From NCBI RefSeq assembly GCF_020164745.1, contig NZ_JAIUGV010000019.1, positions 1 through 64,000 of the forward strand: DNA of 64,000 nucleotides. The letters are read 5' to 3'. A program made the translations under genes and the position numbers. The notes beneath the pieces are model-generated. The model had not been told where the DNA came from. It did not search any database and worked only from the letters and a program-made list of their open reading frames with translations. Positions 33,058 through 42,207 of the stretch are shown here, piece by piece. Positions within the stretch are counted from its first letter, which is position 1. The number at the start of each line of letters is the position of its first letter. This stretch comes from Mesorhizobium sp. ES1-4 (GTDB lineage: Bacteria > Pseudomonadota > Alphaproteobacteria > Rhizobiales > Rhizobiaceae).

Positions 33058-33459
33058 ATGAATTTCGTCTCTGTCCGCATCATCACCTCGGATGTTCAGC
33101 GCCTGGTGCGCTTCTACGGCGAGATCACGGGCATGCCGGTGACGGTGTACACCGAAGATTTCGCCGAACTGGCGACGCCGGCCTGCACGCTGGCGATCGG
33201 CAGTACCCGCACCCTGATGCTGTTTGGCGGCGACATCGCCCGCCCCGCCGACAACCATACGGCCATCCTCGAATTCCGCGTTGACGACGTCGATGCCGAA
33301 TTCGCCCGGCTGTCGAACCTCATCAAGGGCACGACCGTGCAGCAGCCGACCACCATGCCCTGGGGCAACCGCTCGCTGCTGTTCCGCGACCCCGACGGCA
33401 ATCTGGTGAATTTCTTCACCCCGGTGACGGCGGAAGCGATCCGCAAGTTCGACAAATAG
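33058..33459 (+). CDS. VOC family (glyoxalase-like) protein
   Basis: A 133-residue protein: VRIITSDVQRLVRFYGEITG at the N-terminus, a central TAILEFRVDDVDAEFARLS, and LLFRDPDGNLVNFFTP at the C-terminus, the DPDGN turn typical of bleomycin-resistance/dioxygenase-like VOC proteins. CAAGGAGCC precedes the ATG. It is convergent with the phosphatase gene, leaving a six-base gap. Substrate unknown. Confidence 0.85.
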   Translation: MNFVSVRIITSDVQRLVRFYGEITGMPVTVYTEDFAELATPACTLAIGSTRTLMLFGGDIARPADNHTAILEFRVDDVDAEFARLSNLIKGTTVQQPTTMPWGNRSLLFRDPDGNLVNFFTPVTAEAIRKFDK

Positions 33460-33465
33460 AGCGCC

Positions 33466-34047
33466 CTACTTCAGGTTCCATTTGCGCACCACCGGCTCGC
33501 CGGGATCGTGCTCGTAGCCGAGCACGCTGATGCTGGCCGTGTCGAGCACGAACAGCGCCCCGCCTTGCGGCGGCAGGCCGAGCCAGCGGGCGGCGAGCAC
33601 GCGCAGGAAATGCGCGCTGGAAAAGATCAGTATGTCGGCGTTGGCCTTGCGCAGGCGCTCGATGATCCTGTCGGCGCGGGCCCCGACATCGGTCGCCGTC
33701 TCGCCTTGCGGGCAGCCATCGCGAAAGACGTTCCAGCCTGGCCGCCCGGCCAGGATTTCTTTCGTCGTGCGCCCTTCATAGGCGCCGTAGTCCCATTCCT
33801 GCAGATCGTCCAGCTTGATACCCTCGGCGCCAAAGCCGGCGAGCACGCTGGTGTTGTAGGCGCGCTGCGAAGGGCTCGACCACACCGCCGAAAACGCCAG
33901 GCCTTTCAGCCGCTCCGCGACGCCCCGCGCGGCTGCCTCGCCGGCCGGCGTCAGCGGCATGTCGGTGCGCCCGGTATGCTGCCCCGAAAGGCTCCACGCC
34001 GTCTCGCCATGCCGGACCAGATGGATTTGGGGTAGCGCGCTGCTCAT
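33466..34047 (-). CDS. Histidine phosphatase family protein
   Basis: A 193-residue phosphoglycerate-mutase-like protein: HLVRHGETAWSLSGQHTG holds the RHG catalytic motif, EWDYGAYEG the acidic site, and FSSAHFLRVLAARWL the second catalytic His. The insertion pattern fits SixA/CobC-like small phosphatases more than the glycolytic mutase. No signal peptide, so cytoplasmic. It is a single gene between two convergent/divergent neighbours. Confidence 0.85.
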   Translation of the reverse strand: MSSALPQIHLVRHGETAWSLSGQHTGRTDMPLTPAGEAAARGVAERLKGLAFSAVWSSPSQRAYNTSVLAGFGAEGIKLDDLQEWDYGAYEGRTTKEILAGRPGWNVFRDGCPQGETATDVGARADRIIERLRKANADILIFSSAHFLRVLAARWLGLPPQGGALFVLDTASISVLGYEHDPGEPVVRKWNLK

Positions 34048-34268
34048 GGGACGCCTTTCGAACTCGCCGGCACCTTAGAGGACGGTGCGGCAAAGGGGAA
34101 TCCGGCTGGCATGGAAAGTGTGCTATGCCTCGCTGAGGCCGCCGGTTGGGCACATCGATATTGTGCCACATCCCTGGCCCTGATCACGGCCGTATTGGCT
34201 CAATGAATGAGTGCGGGGGCATAACTATCTCTGTTGGATAGTCATCAGGCATCACAGGCAACATCATT

Positions 34269-34718
34269 ATGTACAAACATCTGCTCATCGCCACCGACGG
34301 CACGGAACTGGCCGACAAGGGCGTTGCCCACGGCCTCGCGCTGGCCAAGGGTATCGGCGCCGCCGTCACTTTCGTCACCGTCTCGGAACAATTCCCGATT
34401 TTCGCCTGGGGCGGCGCCATGGCCGGCTACGCCGCCGGCGATGAACTGGCCGCCTACCAGGAAGAAGCGCGCCGCTACGGCAAGGAAGTGCTCGACAAGT
34501 GCAAGGCATCGGCCGACGCCGCCGGCGTGTCCGCCAAGCTGGTCCATGTCGAGGACAAAAGGCCCGCCGAAGCGGTCCTGGAGCTGTCGCGGGCGCAGGG
34601 CTGCGACCTGATCGTCATGGCCTCGCACGGCCGTCGGGGCCTCGGCAGGCTGCTTCTGGGCAGCCAGACAGCGGAAGTGCTGTCCTACACCGAGATTCCG
34701 GTGCTCGTGGTGCGGTAG
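34269..34718 (+). CDS. Universal stress protein (UspA family)
   Basis: A 149-residue single-domain UspA protein. MYKHLLIATDGTELADKG begins the fold, and VMASHGRRGLGRLLLGSQT carries the ATP-binding GxxG-N9-G(S/T) loop, so it likely binds ATP. Such proteins aid survival in stress. The start has no strong ribosome site but matches the family start. It is monocistronic and followed by a hairpin. Confidence 0.9.
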   Translation: MYKHLLIATDGTELADKGVAHGLALAKGIGAAVTFVTVSEQFPIFAWGGAMAGYAAGDELAAYQEEARRYGKEVLDKCKASADAAGVSAKLVHVEDKRPAEAVLELSRAQGCDLIVMASHGRRGLGRLLLGSQTAEVLSYTEIPVLVVR

Positions 34719-34735
34719 CCGCCGATCCCGCAACT

Positions 34736-34755
34736 CGGCATTCTAAAAAATGCCG
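34736..34755. terminator. Bidirectional hairpin between UspA and AraC genes
   Basis: CGGCATT and AATGCCG flank a run of A residues, giving a stem with U/A-rich context between convergent genes. Confidence 0.5.
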
Positions 34756-34762
34756 CCGTCGG

Positions 34763-35674
34763 TCAGGGTTGCTTCCGCGGCGCGGGTTCACTCGCCAGGG
34801 CATATTCAGCCCGTGGCGAATGCCCGAAGAGCTGTTTGTAGGCGCGGCTGAAGGCGGCCTCGGACTCGTAGCCGATGCGCAAGCCGATCTCGCCGACGCG
34901 CGCATCGCGCCTAGCCAGCAGGTCGCGGGCCAATCCCAGGCGCCATTCATTCTGGTAGCGCAGCGGTGAGCGCCCGACGAGAGCGGCGAAGCGTTCGCAG
35001 AAGCTGGAACGGGACATGCCGGCCTTGTCGGCCAGTTCATTGATGCTCCACCGCTGCAGCGGCCTTTCGTGGATGGCTTTCAAGGAACGGGCGATGCGGG
35101 CATCGGAAAGTCCCCCGAGCCAGCCCGTGGCGTGTCCTTCATGGACCCAGGCGCGCAAGGTGCGGATGACCATGAGATCGATGATGCGGGAAATCATCAA
35201 GGCGGCGCCGGGCTGGACGTCGCTGGTTTCGATCATCAGGAAAGGCAGCATTCCGTCCACCCACCCTGCCCCCTGGGCGCGCCCGATATGGATGCATTGC
35301 GGCAAGGCAAAGATCATTCCGCGAAGGCTGTCCGGATCGAACCAGAAGCGGCAGGCGACGATCGCTGCGTGCGGTTGCGACGCCACCAGCCGCAACGCAC
35401 CGGGACCGCGAGGCAGCAGCACGAGGTCGCCTGCGTCGATGACGACCGGGGCCTGATCCTCGCGCTCCATGGACAGCGCGCCGGCGGTCACCACGACGAT
35501 ATGGGCTTGCCCTTCGTCGAGGTCGAGTTGCTCCGCCTTTGCCAGCGTGCGCGAAAAAACCTGGTCGCCGGTAAGCCTGATCTGCGCCAGCACATGGGAG
35601 AGAAGGTCGCCGGTGACGCCGGTGTGGAATGCTCCATCCGGAAGAACGGTCAAGTTTTCAGGCGATTCCATCAT
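34763..35674 (-). CDS. AraC family regulator with cupin-type sensor
   Basis: A 303-residue regulator. The N-terminal cupin-6-like domain (about 10-190) is typical of AraC proteins such as those near oxidoreductases. The C-terminal double helix-turn-helix (about 200-295) has INELADKAGMSRSSFCERFA, RLGLARDLLA and IGYESEAAFSRAYKQLFGHS, the last being the family signature. The start could be M1 or M2. No obvious target adjoins; the divergent DUF308-like gene is 218 bases away and is a candidate. Confidence 0.85.
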   Translation of the reverse strand: MMESPENLTVLPDGAFHTGVTGDLLSHVLAQIRLTGDQVFSRTLAKAEQLDLDEGQAHIVVVTAGALSMEREDQAPVVIDAGDLVLLPRGPGALRLVASQPHAAIVACRFWFDPDSLRGMIFALPQCIHIGRAQGAGWVDGMLPFLMIETSDVQPGAALMISRIIDLMVIRTLRAWVHEGHATGWLGGLSDARIARSLKAIHERPLQRWSINELADKAGMSRSSFCERFAALVGRSPLRYQNEWRLGLARDLLARRDARVGEIGLRIGYESEAAFSRAYKQLFGHSPRAEYALASEPAPRKQP

Positions 35675-35892
35675 GGATGCGGCCGGCCGGTTTTCCTACA
35701 TTCCTGACGACGATAGCGCATTTGACTGTGATTATGTGCTGTTTTTACTCTGGAGCAAAGTCATTCCCGCACCCCTGGGGCCGCGAGCATGAGCTGTTCC
35801 AATCATCCAACCCGAGGCCATGATCTCAAATCGATCGAGCGGGCCGGTTCGCCGCCCTCGGGTCATTCCAACCAACTCGACAGGAAGTTCCA

Positions 35893-36462
35893 ATGAGCAC
35901 TAAAACAATCCAGGCGCCCGACGCCGCGTCGCAATGGCTGAAGTCATATTATTTCCTGCGGGCCGGCTTTTCGGTCGCCTGGGTAGCGGCCGCCTTCACC
36001 CTTGGCAAAAGCGCGCCGCCCGTCGCCGCGGTCCTCCTGGTCGCCTACCCCGCATGGGACGCGATCGCCAACATTCTCGATGCGCGGCGCAGCGGCGGCC
36101 TGAGGGCCAACCCCAGCCAGGCGCTGAACGCGGCGGTCAGCACCATCACCGCCATTGCGGTCGCCATTGCCCTTGGACAGGGCCCGCACGCGGTGCTGGC
36201 GGTGTTCGGCGCGTGGGCCGTTCTCTCCGGCCTGTTCCAGCTTGCGACCGGCGTGCGCCGTTGGCGGGCAGGCGCGCAATGGGCGATGGTGCTGAGCGGT
36301 GCGCAGTCAGCCCTTGCCGGCGGCTTCTTCATCAAACAGGCGATCGGCACCGCGACGCCGGGCATCATCGACATCGCCCCCTATGCCGCGTTCGGCGCGT
36401 TCTATTTCCTCGTCTCGGCGGTATGGCTGAGTGTCACGCAGGCTCGCAAGCCCATGGCTTGA
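35893..36462 (+). CDS. DUF308-like integral membrane protein
   Basis: A 189-residue protein with about six membrane helices arranged as a repeat, resembling DUF308/HdeD-type acid-stress membrane proteins. Short soluble N-terminus (MSTKTIQAPDAASQWLKSYY). GGAAGTTCC lies before the ATG. It is divergent from the AraC gene, which may regulate it. Function unknown beyond membrane location. Confidence 0.7.
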   Translation: MSTKTIQAPDAASQWLKSYYFLRAGFSVAWVAAAFTLGKSAPPVAAVLLVAYPAWDAIANILDARRSGGLRANPSQALNAAVSTITAIAVAIALGQGPHAVLAVFGAWAVLSGLFQLATGVRRWRAGAQWAMVLSGAQSALAGGFFIKQAIGTATPGIIDIAPYAAFGAFYFLVSAVWLSVTQARKPMA

Positions 36463-36688
36463 TCCTTCCGCATGCTCGGCCTTGCCGAAACTCGTAAGAC
36501 GGCTTTGCGGGCCACCCGTCTTAGCCATGCAAGGCTCCGGCATCGTCATCGTCCCCGAAGTGCGGCGAGCCGCGCCGCCCGCACGCTGCGCGTGCTGCGG
36601 TTCGCCGACGCAATCGTCATGATCCTTTCCGGTAGTCAAGCACCATGAGCGCCGCAAGAACGGCAACGCATGACCGCCAATGCAACCC
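36463..36688. other. Intergenic region
   Basis: No gene or structured element seen between the convergent DUF308-like and TPR genes. Confidence 0.4.
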
Positions 36689-38776
36689 TCACGGCGCCTT
36701 GCCCATCGCCCGCACGGCAGCGAACGCCGCGGTGTATTCGGTGAAGTCGCGGGGACAGTCGCGCAGCGCGAGCCGGTAGAAGCGCAAGGCCTCGTCGTCG
36801 CGATGCCGCAGCCGCTGGAACTCCGCCACAAAGACGCGCGCCTCGCACAGATGCTCGTTTTTCGTCGTGCCGTCGGGATCGTCCGCGGCGGCCAGCGTGG
36901 CTTCGGGCGTCTGCCGCCCCAGGAACATGCGAACCACCGGCGCCGGCCATTTCGTCACTTCGAGCGTGGCGTTGCCTAGAACGCTCGGCAGCCCGCTGTG
37001 CTGCCGCGCAATATCGATCCACAAGGCATAATAGGCATTATACGCACCGTCGGGATCGATCGCGGCCGCCTGTTCAAAGTCGGCCTGCGCCTTCTCGGGC
37101 GAGCCCGAATAGAAGCTCAGCAGCCCCCGGTCGCCATAGGTGCCGGCATCCTTGGGATCGAGGCGTAGCGCCTGATCGTAGTCGGCAAGAGCCTGATCGT
37201 ACTGCGCCTTGTACACCCGCACCAGGCCGCGGCACGCAAAGGCGGAGGCATCCTTCGGACTGAGACTGGCGGCTTGGTCGCAATCCGACATGGCGCGGTC
37301 GTAGTCGGCCTTGTAGAGCCAGACGCGGCCCCTGCCGCCATAGGCATCGGCATATTTGGGTTCGAGGCTGATCGACCGGTCGTAGTCCGCGATGGCCCGG
37401 TCGTACTGACCCTTGCGGCCCCACACCCAGCCCCGGCCCCTGTAGGCGACAGCGTATTTCGGGTCGAGGCGGATGGCCTGGTCATAGTCCGCGATCGCGC
37501 TGTCGTACTGGGCCTTCCGGCTGAACACCCAGCCGCGGTTCCTGAACGCAACGGCCATGTCGGGATTGATCATGAGGGCGACGTTGTAGTCCGAAATGGC
37601 GCGGATATAGTCGCTCTTGGAGGCCCAGGCCCGGCCCCGGGCATTATAAATCCAAGCATCTCCAGGCGTAATGATGATTGCCCGGTCGTAGTCCGCGATG
37701 GCACGATCGACGTCACGCTTGTCAGACCAGGCGAGCCCCCTGTTGTAGTAGGCCGCGGCAGAATTCGGGTCGAGGCTGATCGCCTCGTCGAGATCCGCAA
37801 TGGCGCGGTCGGTGTCGTTCTTCAGCGACCACGTCCAGCCACGATTGTTGTAGGCCACCGCATCTCTTGGATCGGCGACGATGGCTTGGGTGTAATCGGC
37901 GATGGCACGATCATAGTCTTGCTTGCCACGCCAGACATCGCCACGGTTGCGGAAAGTCTCGGCATCGTTGGGATCGATCCCTAGCGCCTCGTCATAGTCT
38001 GATATGGCGCGGTCGGCGCCACCCAGCTTCTTCCAGGCATTGGCGCGCCAGCGATAGGCCTGGACATGGTTGGGATTGAGGCGGATCGCCTGGCTGTAGT
38101 CCGATATGGCGCGTTCCGGATTGCCTTTGGATGCCCAGGCCAGTCCGAGGTTGAAATACTGGTCCGGATCCTCGGGATCGAGAAAAATGGCCTGGCTGTA
38201 GTTGGTGACGGCCTGGTCATAGTCGCCCGTGCGCAGATAAGCATTGCCGCGCAAATTATAGACAACGTTGTTTGCCGGATCGAGGCTGATCGCCTTGTCG
38301 AAATCGGCGATGGCTTCGACATAGTCGTGCTTTACGTCGCTCCGGATCATGCCCCGGTTGCCATAGGCGATGGCGAGTTGCGGGTTGAACGCTATTGCCT
38401 TGTCATAATCGGCCAGCGCGCGGTCGTAATCCTGCTTGTAGCCCCAGACAAGCGCGCGGTTGTTGAAGGCGTCGGCGTCCTTCGGATCGAGCTTTATCGC
38501 CTCGCTGTAGTCGGCAATGGCAAGATCATAGGCGCCCATGTCCGCCAGGGCGTTGGCACGGTTGAAAAAGGCCTGCGACCGGTCACTGGGTGTCGCCGCC
38601 TTGTCCTCGATGACGACCTTGCAGACGGCAATTCGCCTGGCGGTGTCAAGCTTGTCATTGCCACAATCCTCGAGGCCTTCGGCCATCGCCGGAACCACGA
38701 GCGCAAGCAGTAGGGCCGCGCCGGCCAGTGCCCGCCCCGCCCATGCAATCAATCGCCGAAATCTGTGAAGCATCAT
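36689..38776 (-). CDS. Exported 15-repeat TPR protein
   Basis: A 695-residue periplasmic or outer-membrane-facing protein. A signal peptide (residues 1 to about 32, cleavage after AMA) is followed by 15 consecutive 34-residue TPR units (about 70-590) with the pattern AYxNRGxxW...YDRAIADYDxAIxLDPxxA, then a roughly 110-residue non-repeat C-terminal domain. TPR superhelices are protein-binding scaffolds. The near-identical units make the gene prone to recombination. The start may be 38776 or 38773 (two adjacent ATGs). It stands alone. Confidence 0.85.
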   Translation of the reverse strand: MMLHRFRRLIAWAGRALAGAALLLALVVPAMAEGLEDCGNDKLDTARRIAVCKVVIEDKAATPSDRSQAFFNRANALADMGAYDLAIADYSEAIKLDPKDADAFNNRALVWGYKQDYDRALADYDKAIAFNPQLAIAYGNRGMIRSDVKHDYVEAIADFDKAISLDPANNVVYNLRGNAYLRTGDYDQAVTNYSQAIFLDPEDPDQYFNLGLAWASKGNPERAISDYSQAIRLNPNHVQAYRWRANAWKKLGGADRAISDYDEALGIDPNDAETFRNRGDVWRGKQDYDRAIADYTQAIVADPRDAVAYNNRGWTWSLKNDTDRAIADLDEAISLDPNSAAAYYNRGLAWSDKRDVDRAIADYDRAIIITPGDAWIYNARGRAWASKSDYIRAISDYNVALMINPDMAVAFRNRGWVFSRKAQYDSAIADYDQAIRLDPKYAVAYRGRGWVWGRKGQYDRAIADYDRSISLEPKYADAYGGRGRVWLYKADYDRAMSDCDQAASLSPKDASAFACRGLVRVYKAQYDQALADYDQALRLDPKDAGTYGDRGLLSFYSGSPEKAQADFEQAAAIDPDGAYNAYYALWIDIARQHSGLPSVLGNATLEVTKWPAPVVRMFLGRQTPEATLAAADDPDGTTKNEHLCEARVFVAEFQRLRHRDDEALRFYRLALRDCPRDFTEYTAAFAAVRAMGKAP

Positions 38777-38902
38777 GTCAGCGGAATCGGGTTCACGTCT
38801 GTCGGTTGTTGGTCTTCCACCGACTTGATCAGACAAATTCTTGATTGCCGCAAGTCACCACGGAAAAGAAATCCGGTCAGCCGGCTTCCGCCTCGCCTAC
38901 GG

Positions 38903-39601
38903 TTACACCACCGCCAGCACCTTGCCCGTATCGTGCTGGCGCACGAAATCGACGCGACCGCCGTCCCAGTGGTAACTGTAGTGACGCCCCTGGACCGGGA
39001 TGCCGATGACGTCGGGCCAGAAGATGCCGATGCACTCTCCTTGCGCCATGCGCACGCTGTTCCACACCAGACCGTCGCTGCCCCCTGCCCGTAGCGCACG
39101 CCCTTCCGCCTGCGAGGCGGCGTAGTCGTCCCGATCGAGCACGCCGGGCACGGCGTTGACATCGTCGAGTTCGCGATCGACGCTGCCGATCAGCACGCGG
39201 AAATCGGCCGTCCAGCCCGGCGCCTCATTGGTGGCGCGCATGAAGTTCTGGTGATGGTGGATGGTTTCGGCGAGCGCCACGTCCTCGCTGTCGCCGGCAT
39301 AGTAGATGCCATAGCTGCCGTCCGAGAAGCGGCCAGGCCGCAGGACGGAGCAATGCACGAAAGGCGCCATGACGAAGCTGGCGCCGGGACCGGAAACACG
39401 CCTCGCGGCCGGCACCTTGCCGAGATCGCCGAGCTCGAGCCGGATGCGCGGGTTGGTCTTCTCCTCGACGGCCGCCAGCGCCTCCCAGTCGTGCGGGTCG
39501 GCGATGTCCTCGAACAAGTCGATCGGCGGATGAATGGAGCGGATGATGCGAAAAGTCTGGGGCCAGTGGACGCGGCGACGGACCGCGCGCCCACTCACCA
39601 T
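38903..39601 (-). CDS. RES-domain toxin of a type II toxin-antitoxin pair
   Basis: A 232-residue protein. The RES domain shows GRFSDGSYGIYYAGDSEDVA followed by LAETIHHHQ. Known RES toxins (for example MbcT and ParT types) consume NAD or ADP-ribosylate a target with an Arg-Tyr-Glu active centre; the R, Y and E are present in this segment. ATG 39601 overlaps the antitoxin stop by seven bases (ATGGTGA), giving coupled translation in the usual antitoxin-first order. Confidence 0.85.
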   Translation of the reverse strand: MVSGRAVRRRVHWPQTFRIIRSIHPPIDLFEDIADPHDWEALAAVEEKTNPRIRLELGDLGKVPAARRVSGPGASFVMAPFVHCSVLRPGRFSDGSYGIYYAGDSEDVALAETIHHHQNFMRATNEAPGWTADFRVLIGSVDRELDDVNAVPGVLDRDDYAASQAEGRALRAGGSDGLVWNSVRMAQGECIGIFWPDVIGIPVQGRHYSYHWDGGRVDFVRQHDTGKVLAVV

Positions 39602-40041
39602 GCACCACGCTCCGCATCGAGCCATTCGCGCATCGCCGCGAGATCGGAGATTTCGCCGCGCAGCATCAGGTCGAGCGCCGACTGCCCGCCGAAAGCGGCA
39701 TTGGGCTTGCGTATCCAGGCATAGCCACGCGCCGGTTCGGTGAAGAGATAGCGCAGCCCCTTGTGAATGCCCATCAGATGCGCCATGCGGGTGCGCAGGT
39801 CGCGATCGATCCGCCCGATGCCGCCTTCCTTCCAACGTGCCCCCTCCTTCCAACGTGCCCCCATCTTCCAACGTGCCCACGTCCGCGCCGACATGCCGCC
39901 GAGCAGGATGCAGGCTTCGAGGTCGGTCAGGCTCCAAGCCTTGAACAGGTTGACCGTGGTGCGCGCCAACGCACCCGCCTCTTCATCCGATATGGCGGAC
40001 CCGACCGTGGCCGGCGTGGTGACGATGGACTGAAGCTGCAT
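39595..40041 (-). CDS. Xre/MbcA/ParS-type antitoxin with expanded repeat
   Basis: A 148-residue antitoxin for the RES toxin. An N-terminal helix-turn-helix (about 20-90) includes LTDLEACILLGGMSARTW, and the C-terminal toxin-binding (DUF2384-like) region has RMAHLMGIHKGLRYLF, AWIRKPNAAFGGQSALDLML. Unusually, the segment ARWKxG occurs three times in a row near residues 56-73, encoded by an 18-bp tandem repeat; ordinary family members have one. It probably autoregulates the operon; the expansion lies in the DNA-binding domain. Confidence 0.8.
   Translation of the reverse strand: MQLQSIVTTPATVGSAISDEEAGALARTTVNLFKAWSLTDLEACILLGGMSARTWARWKMGARWKEGARWKEGGIGRIDRDLRTRMAHLMGIHKGLRYLFTEPARGYAWIRKPNAAFGGQSALDLMLRGEISDLAAMREWLDAERGAW
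39829..39882 (-). repeat. 18-bp tandem repeat inside the antitoxin gene
   Basis: CTTCCAACGTGC recurs at 39829, 39847 and 39865, exactly 18 bases apart. Each unit encodes six residues, so copy-number change keeps the frame. Confidence 0.85.
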
Positions 40042-40215
40042 GTCTTGCTCCCGCTATTGGCAGATATATAGCATGTATCTGCCAATTGGCAAGGAGAGGT
40101 GCGCAAAGCATTGGACGCAAACCCCTTGCAATGGGAGTCCGTCAATCGCCAAAGCCGGCGCCGCCTCGGGCGATTGGCTACTTGCGGAAAGTCGCGCGCC
40201 ACGAGCGCTCGACGC

Positions 40216-41649
40216 CTACTCCGCCGCCTCGTACCCCGCGATGCCCTTGATCTCGAGGAAATCCTCAAGGCCGTATTCGGCGTATTCGCGGCCGTTGCCC
40301 GACTGCTTGTAGCCGCCGAAGGGCAGGCCGGCGTCCCAGGTGGGGTAGTTGATATAGACATTGCCCGAGCGCATGCGTGCGGCCACGTCACGGGCCTTCT
40401 GGATGTCCTTGGCCTGGATGTAGGAGGCAAGGCCGTAGACGGTGTCGTTGGCCTGCTCGACCGCCTGTTCGACCGTGTCATAGGGCAGGATTGCCAGCAC
40501 TGGCCCGAAGATCTCCTCGCGCGCGATACGCATGTCGTGGGTGACGTCGGCGAACACGGTCGGTCTGACGAAGTAGCCGCGGTTGAGTTCGGCCGGGCGA
40601 CCGGGGCCGCCGGCGACCAGCGTGGCGCCTTCATCGATACCGGCCTGGATCAGGTCCTGGATCTTGTCGAACTGGACCTGGCTGACAACCGGGCCAAGCT
40701 TGGTATCGGCGCCATCGGCCGGACCGACGGTGAACTTCTCCGCGGCCGCCTTGGCATAGCCGGCGGCCTCGTCATGACGATCGCGCGGCACGAACATGCG
40801 GGTGGGCGCATTGCAGGACTGGCCGCTGTTGCTGAAGCAGCCGGCGACACCCTTGGTGACGGCCTTGGCGAGGTCGACATCGGGGAACAGGATGTTGGCC
40901 GACTTGCCGCCCAGTTCCTGGTGCACGCGCTTGACCGTGTCGGCGGCGGCCTTGGCCACCAGGATGCCGGCCCGCGTCGAGCCGGTGAACGACATCATGT
41001 CGACGTCGGGGTGGCTGGACAGCGCCTGGCCGACGCCCGGGCCGTCGCCATTGACAAGGTTGAACACGCCCTTCGGCACGCCGGCCTCGTCGATGATCTC
41101 GGCAAAGATGATCGCGTCGAGCGGCGCGATTTCCGAGGGCTTCAGCACCATGGTGCAACCGGCAGCGAGTGCCGGACCCACCTTGCAGGTGATCTGGTTC
41201 AGCGGCCAGTTCCACGGCGTGATCAGGCCGACGACGCCGATCGGCTCCTTGACGATGAGCGACGACCCCTTGACATGGCGGAACTGGAAGCTCTTCAGCG
41301 TCTCGGCCATCTTTTCCAGATGCGCCTGGCCGACGCCGACCTGGCTGTCGAGTGCCATCTGGCGCGGCGCGCCCATCTCGCGCGACACGGCAAGCGCCAG
41401 GTCCTTGCTGCGCTTCTTGTAGACCTCGATGACGCGGTTGAGGACATCGAGGCGCTCTTCAACCGAGGTGAAGCCATAGGTTTCGAAAGCACGCTTGGCG
41501 GCGGCCACCGCCTTGTCGACATCGGCCCTGGAACCGAGCGAGATCTGCGCGAAGACGTCCTCGTTCGACGGATCGACCACATCGAGCGTCCTGGGCACGA
41601 CCGGATCGACCCACGCGCCATCGATATAGAACTGCAGATTGTGTGACAT
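40216..41649 (-). CDS. Aldehyde dehydrogenase family protein
   Basis: A 477-residue NAD(P)-dependent dehydrogenase. LITPWNWPLNQITCKVGPAL holds the conserved Asn of the oxyanion hole, FTGSTRAG the cofactor loop, QELGGKSANILF the catalytic Glu, and SNSGQSCNAPTRMF the catalytic Cys. Its overall pattern is like broad-specificity ALDHs that oxidise aldehydes from catabolism. ATG at 41649 has AGGAGAAAC upstream. It is monocistronic. Substrate unknown. Confidence 0.9.
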   Translation of the reverse strand: MSHNLQFYIDGAWVDPVVPRTLDVVDPSNEDVFAQISLGSRADVDKAVAAAKRAFETYGFTSVEERLDVLNRVIEVYKKRSKDLALAVSREMGAPRQMALDSQVGVGQAHLEKMAETLKSFQFRHVKGSSLIVKEPIGVVGLITPWNWPLNQITCKVGPALAAGCTMVLKPSEIAPLDAIIFAEIIDEAGVPKGVFNLVNGDGPGVGQALSSHPDVDMMSFTGSTRAGILVAKAAADTVKRVHQELGGKSANILFPDVDLAKAVTKGVAGCFSNSGQSCNAPTRMFVPRDRHDEAAGYAKAAAEKFTVGPADGADTKLGPVVSQVQFDKIQDLIQAGIDEGATLVAGGPGRPAELNRGYFVRPTVFADVTHDMRIAREEIFGPVLAILPYDTVEQAVEQANDTVYGLASYIQAKDIQKARDVAARMRSGNVYINYPTWDAGLPFGGYKQSGNGREYAEYGLEDFLEIKGIAGYEAAE

Positions 41650-41821
41650 GGTTTCTCCTTGGGATGCCGCATGGCCGGTCCGGCCGTGATATCTGGCTAG
41701 AAATAGCGATGCACAAACGGCGCTGTCAAACGCAACCCCCGAAGTGGTTAAGCCAGCCCGCCAGTGGTTGAGCCAGGCACGCCAATCGTTGCACGGCGAG
41801 ATTGGGACGGCGACGGGCGGA

Positions 41822-42205
41822 CTATAGCAGCGTATGGCCGGCTTCGCCCAGATGCTGTCTCGCCGCGGGCTCGTCCGCCGCTTTCACCAGCAGGTGGTCG
41901 CCATCGAATGTCGACACCACGAAGATACCCAGATCATTTTCCGACAGCGGTCTTATGACCGATAGCACAATGCCGGTTTCGTCGAACGCAAAAGGTCCCT
42001 GCAATTTAAAGGCGACCCAGTCGCGATCCTGCCTGACGGCATCCGGCACGCGATCCTGAAGGCAGGTGATCGAGAGCTCGTCGTCGGTTCTGGTGATGCT
42101 GACGAAGCCTGCTCCGTTCGCCCAGGCAGGAATGCCGTCACTGGCCCCAAGCCGCGCAATCGCATACAGGCCGGGGAGTCGCTTGAGCGTGACCCTGGCA
42201 GCCAT
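41822..42205 (-). CDS. ACT-domain protein
   Basis: A 127-residue protein with the paired ACT-like folds of small stand-alone proteins: FVSITRTDDELSITCLQDRV in the first half and GIFVVSTFDGDHLLVKAADE in the second. ACT domains bind amino acids. It starts two bases after the GNAT gene stop and is thus in an operon with it. It may sense an amino acid; the ligand is unknown. Confidence 0.75.
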   Translation of the reverse strand: MAARVTLKRLPGLYAIARLGASDGIPAWANGAGFVSITRTDDELSITCLQDRVPDAVRQDRDWVAFKLQGPFAFDETGIVLSVIRPLSENDLGIFVVSTFDGDHLLVKAADEPAARQHLGEAGHTLL

Positions 42206-42207
42206 CC

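Noticed and set aside
39829..39882. Possible CRISPR-like array
   Set aside because: Repeats are contiguous with no spacers and lie in the antitoxin reading frame.
40099..41646. 515-codon plus-strand frame opposite the aldehyde dehydrogenase
   Set aside because: Shadow; the ALDH motifs are all on the minus strand.
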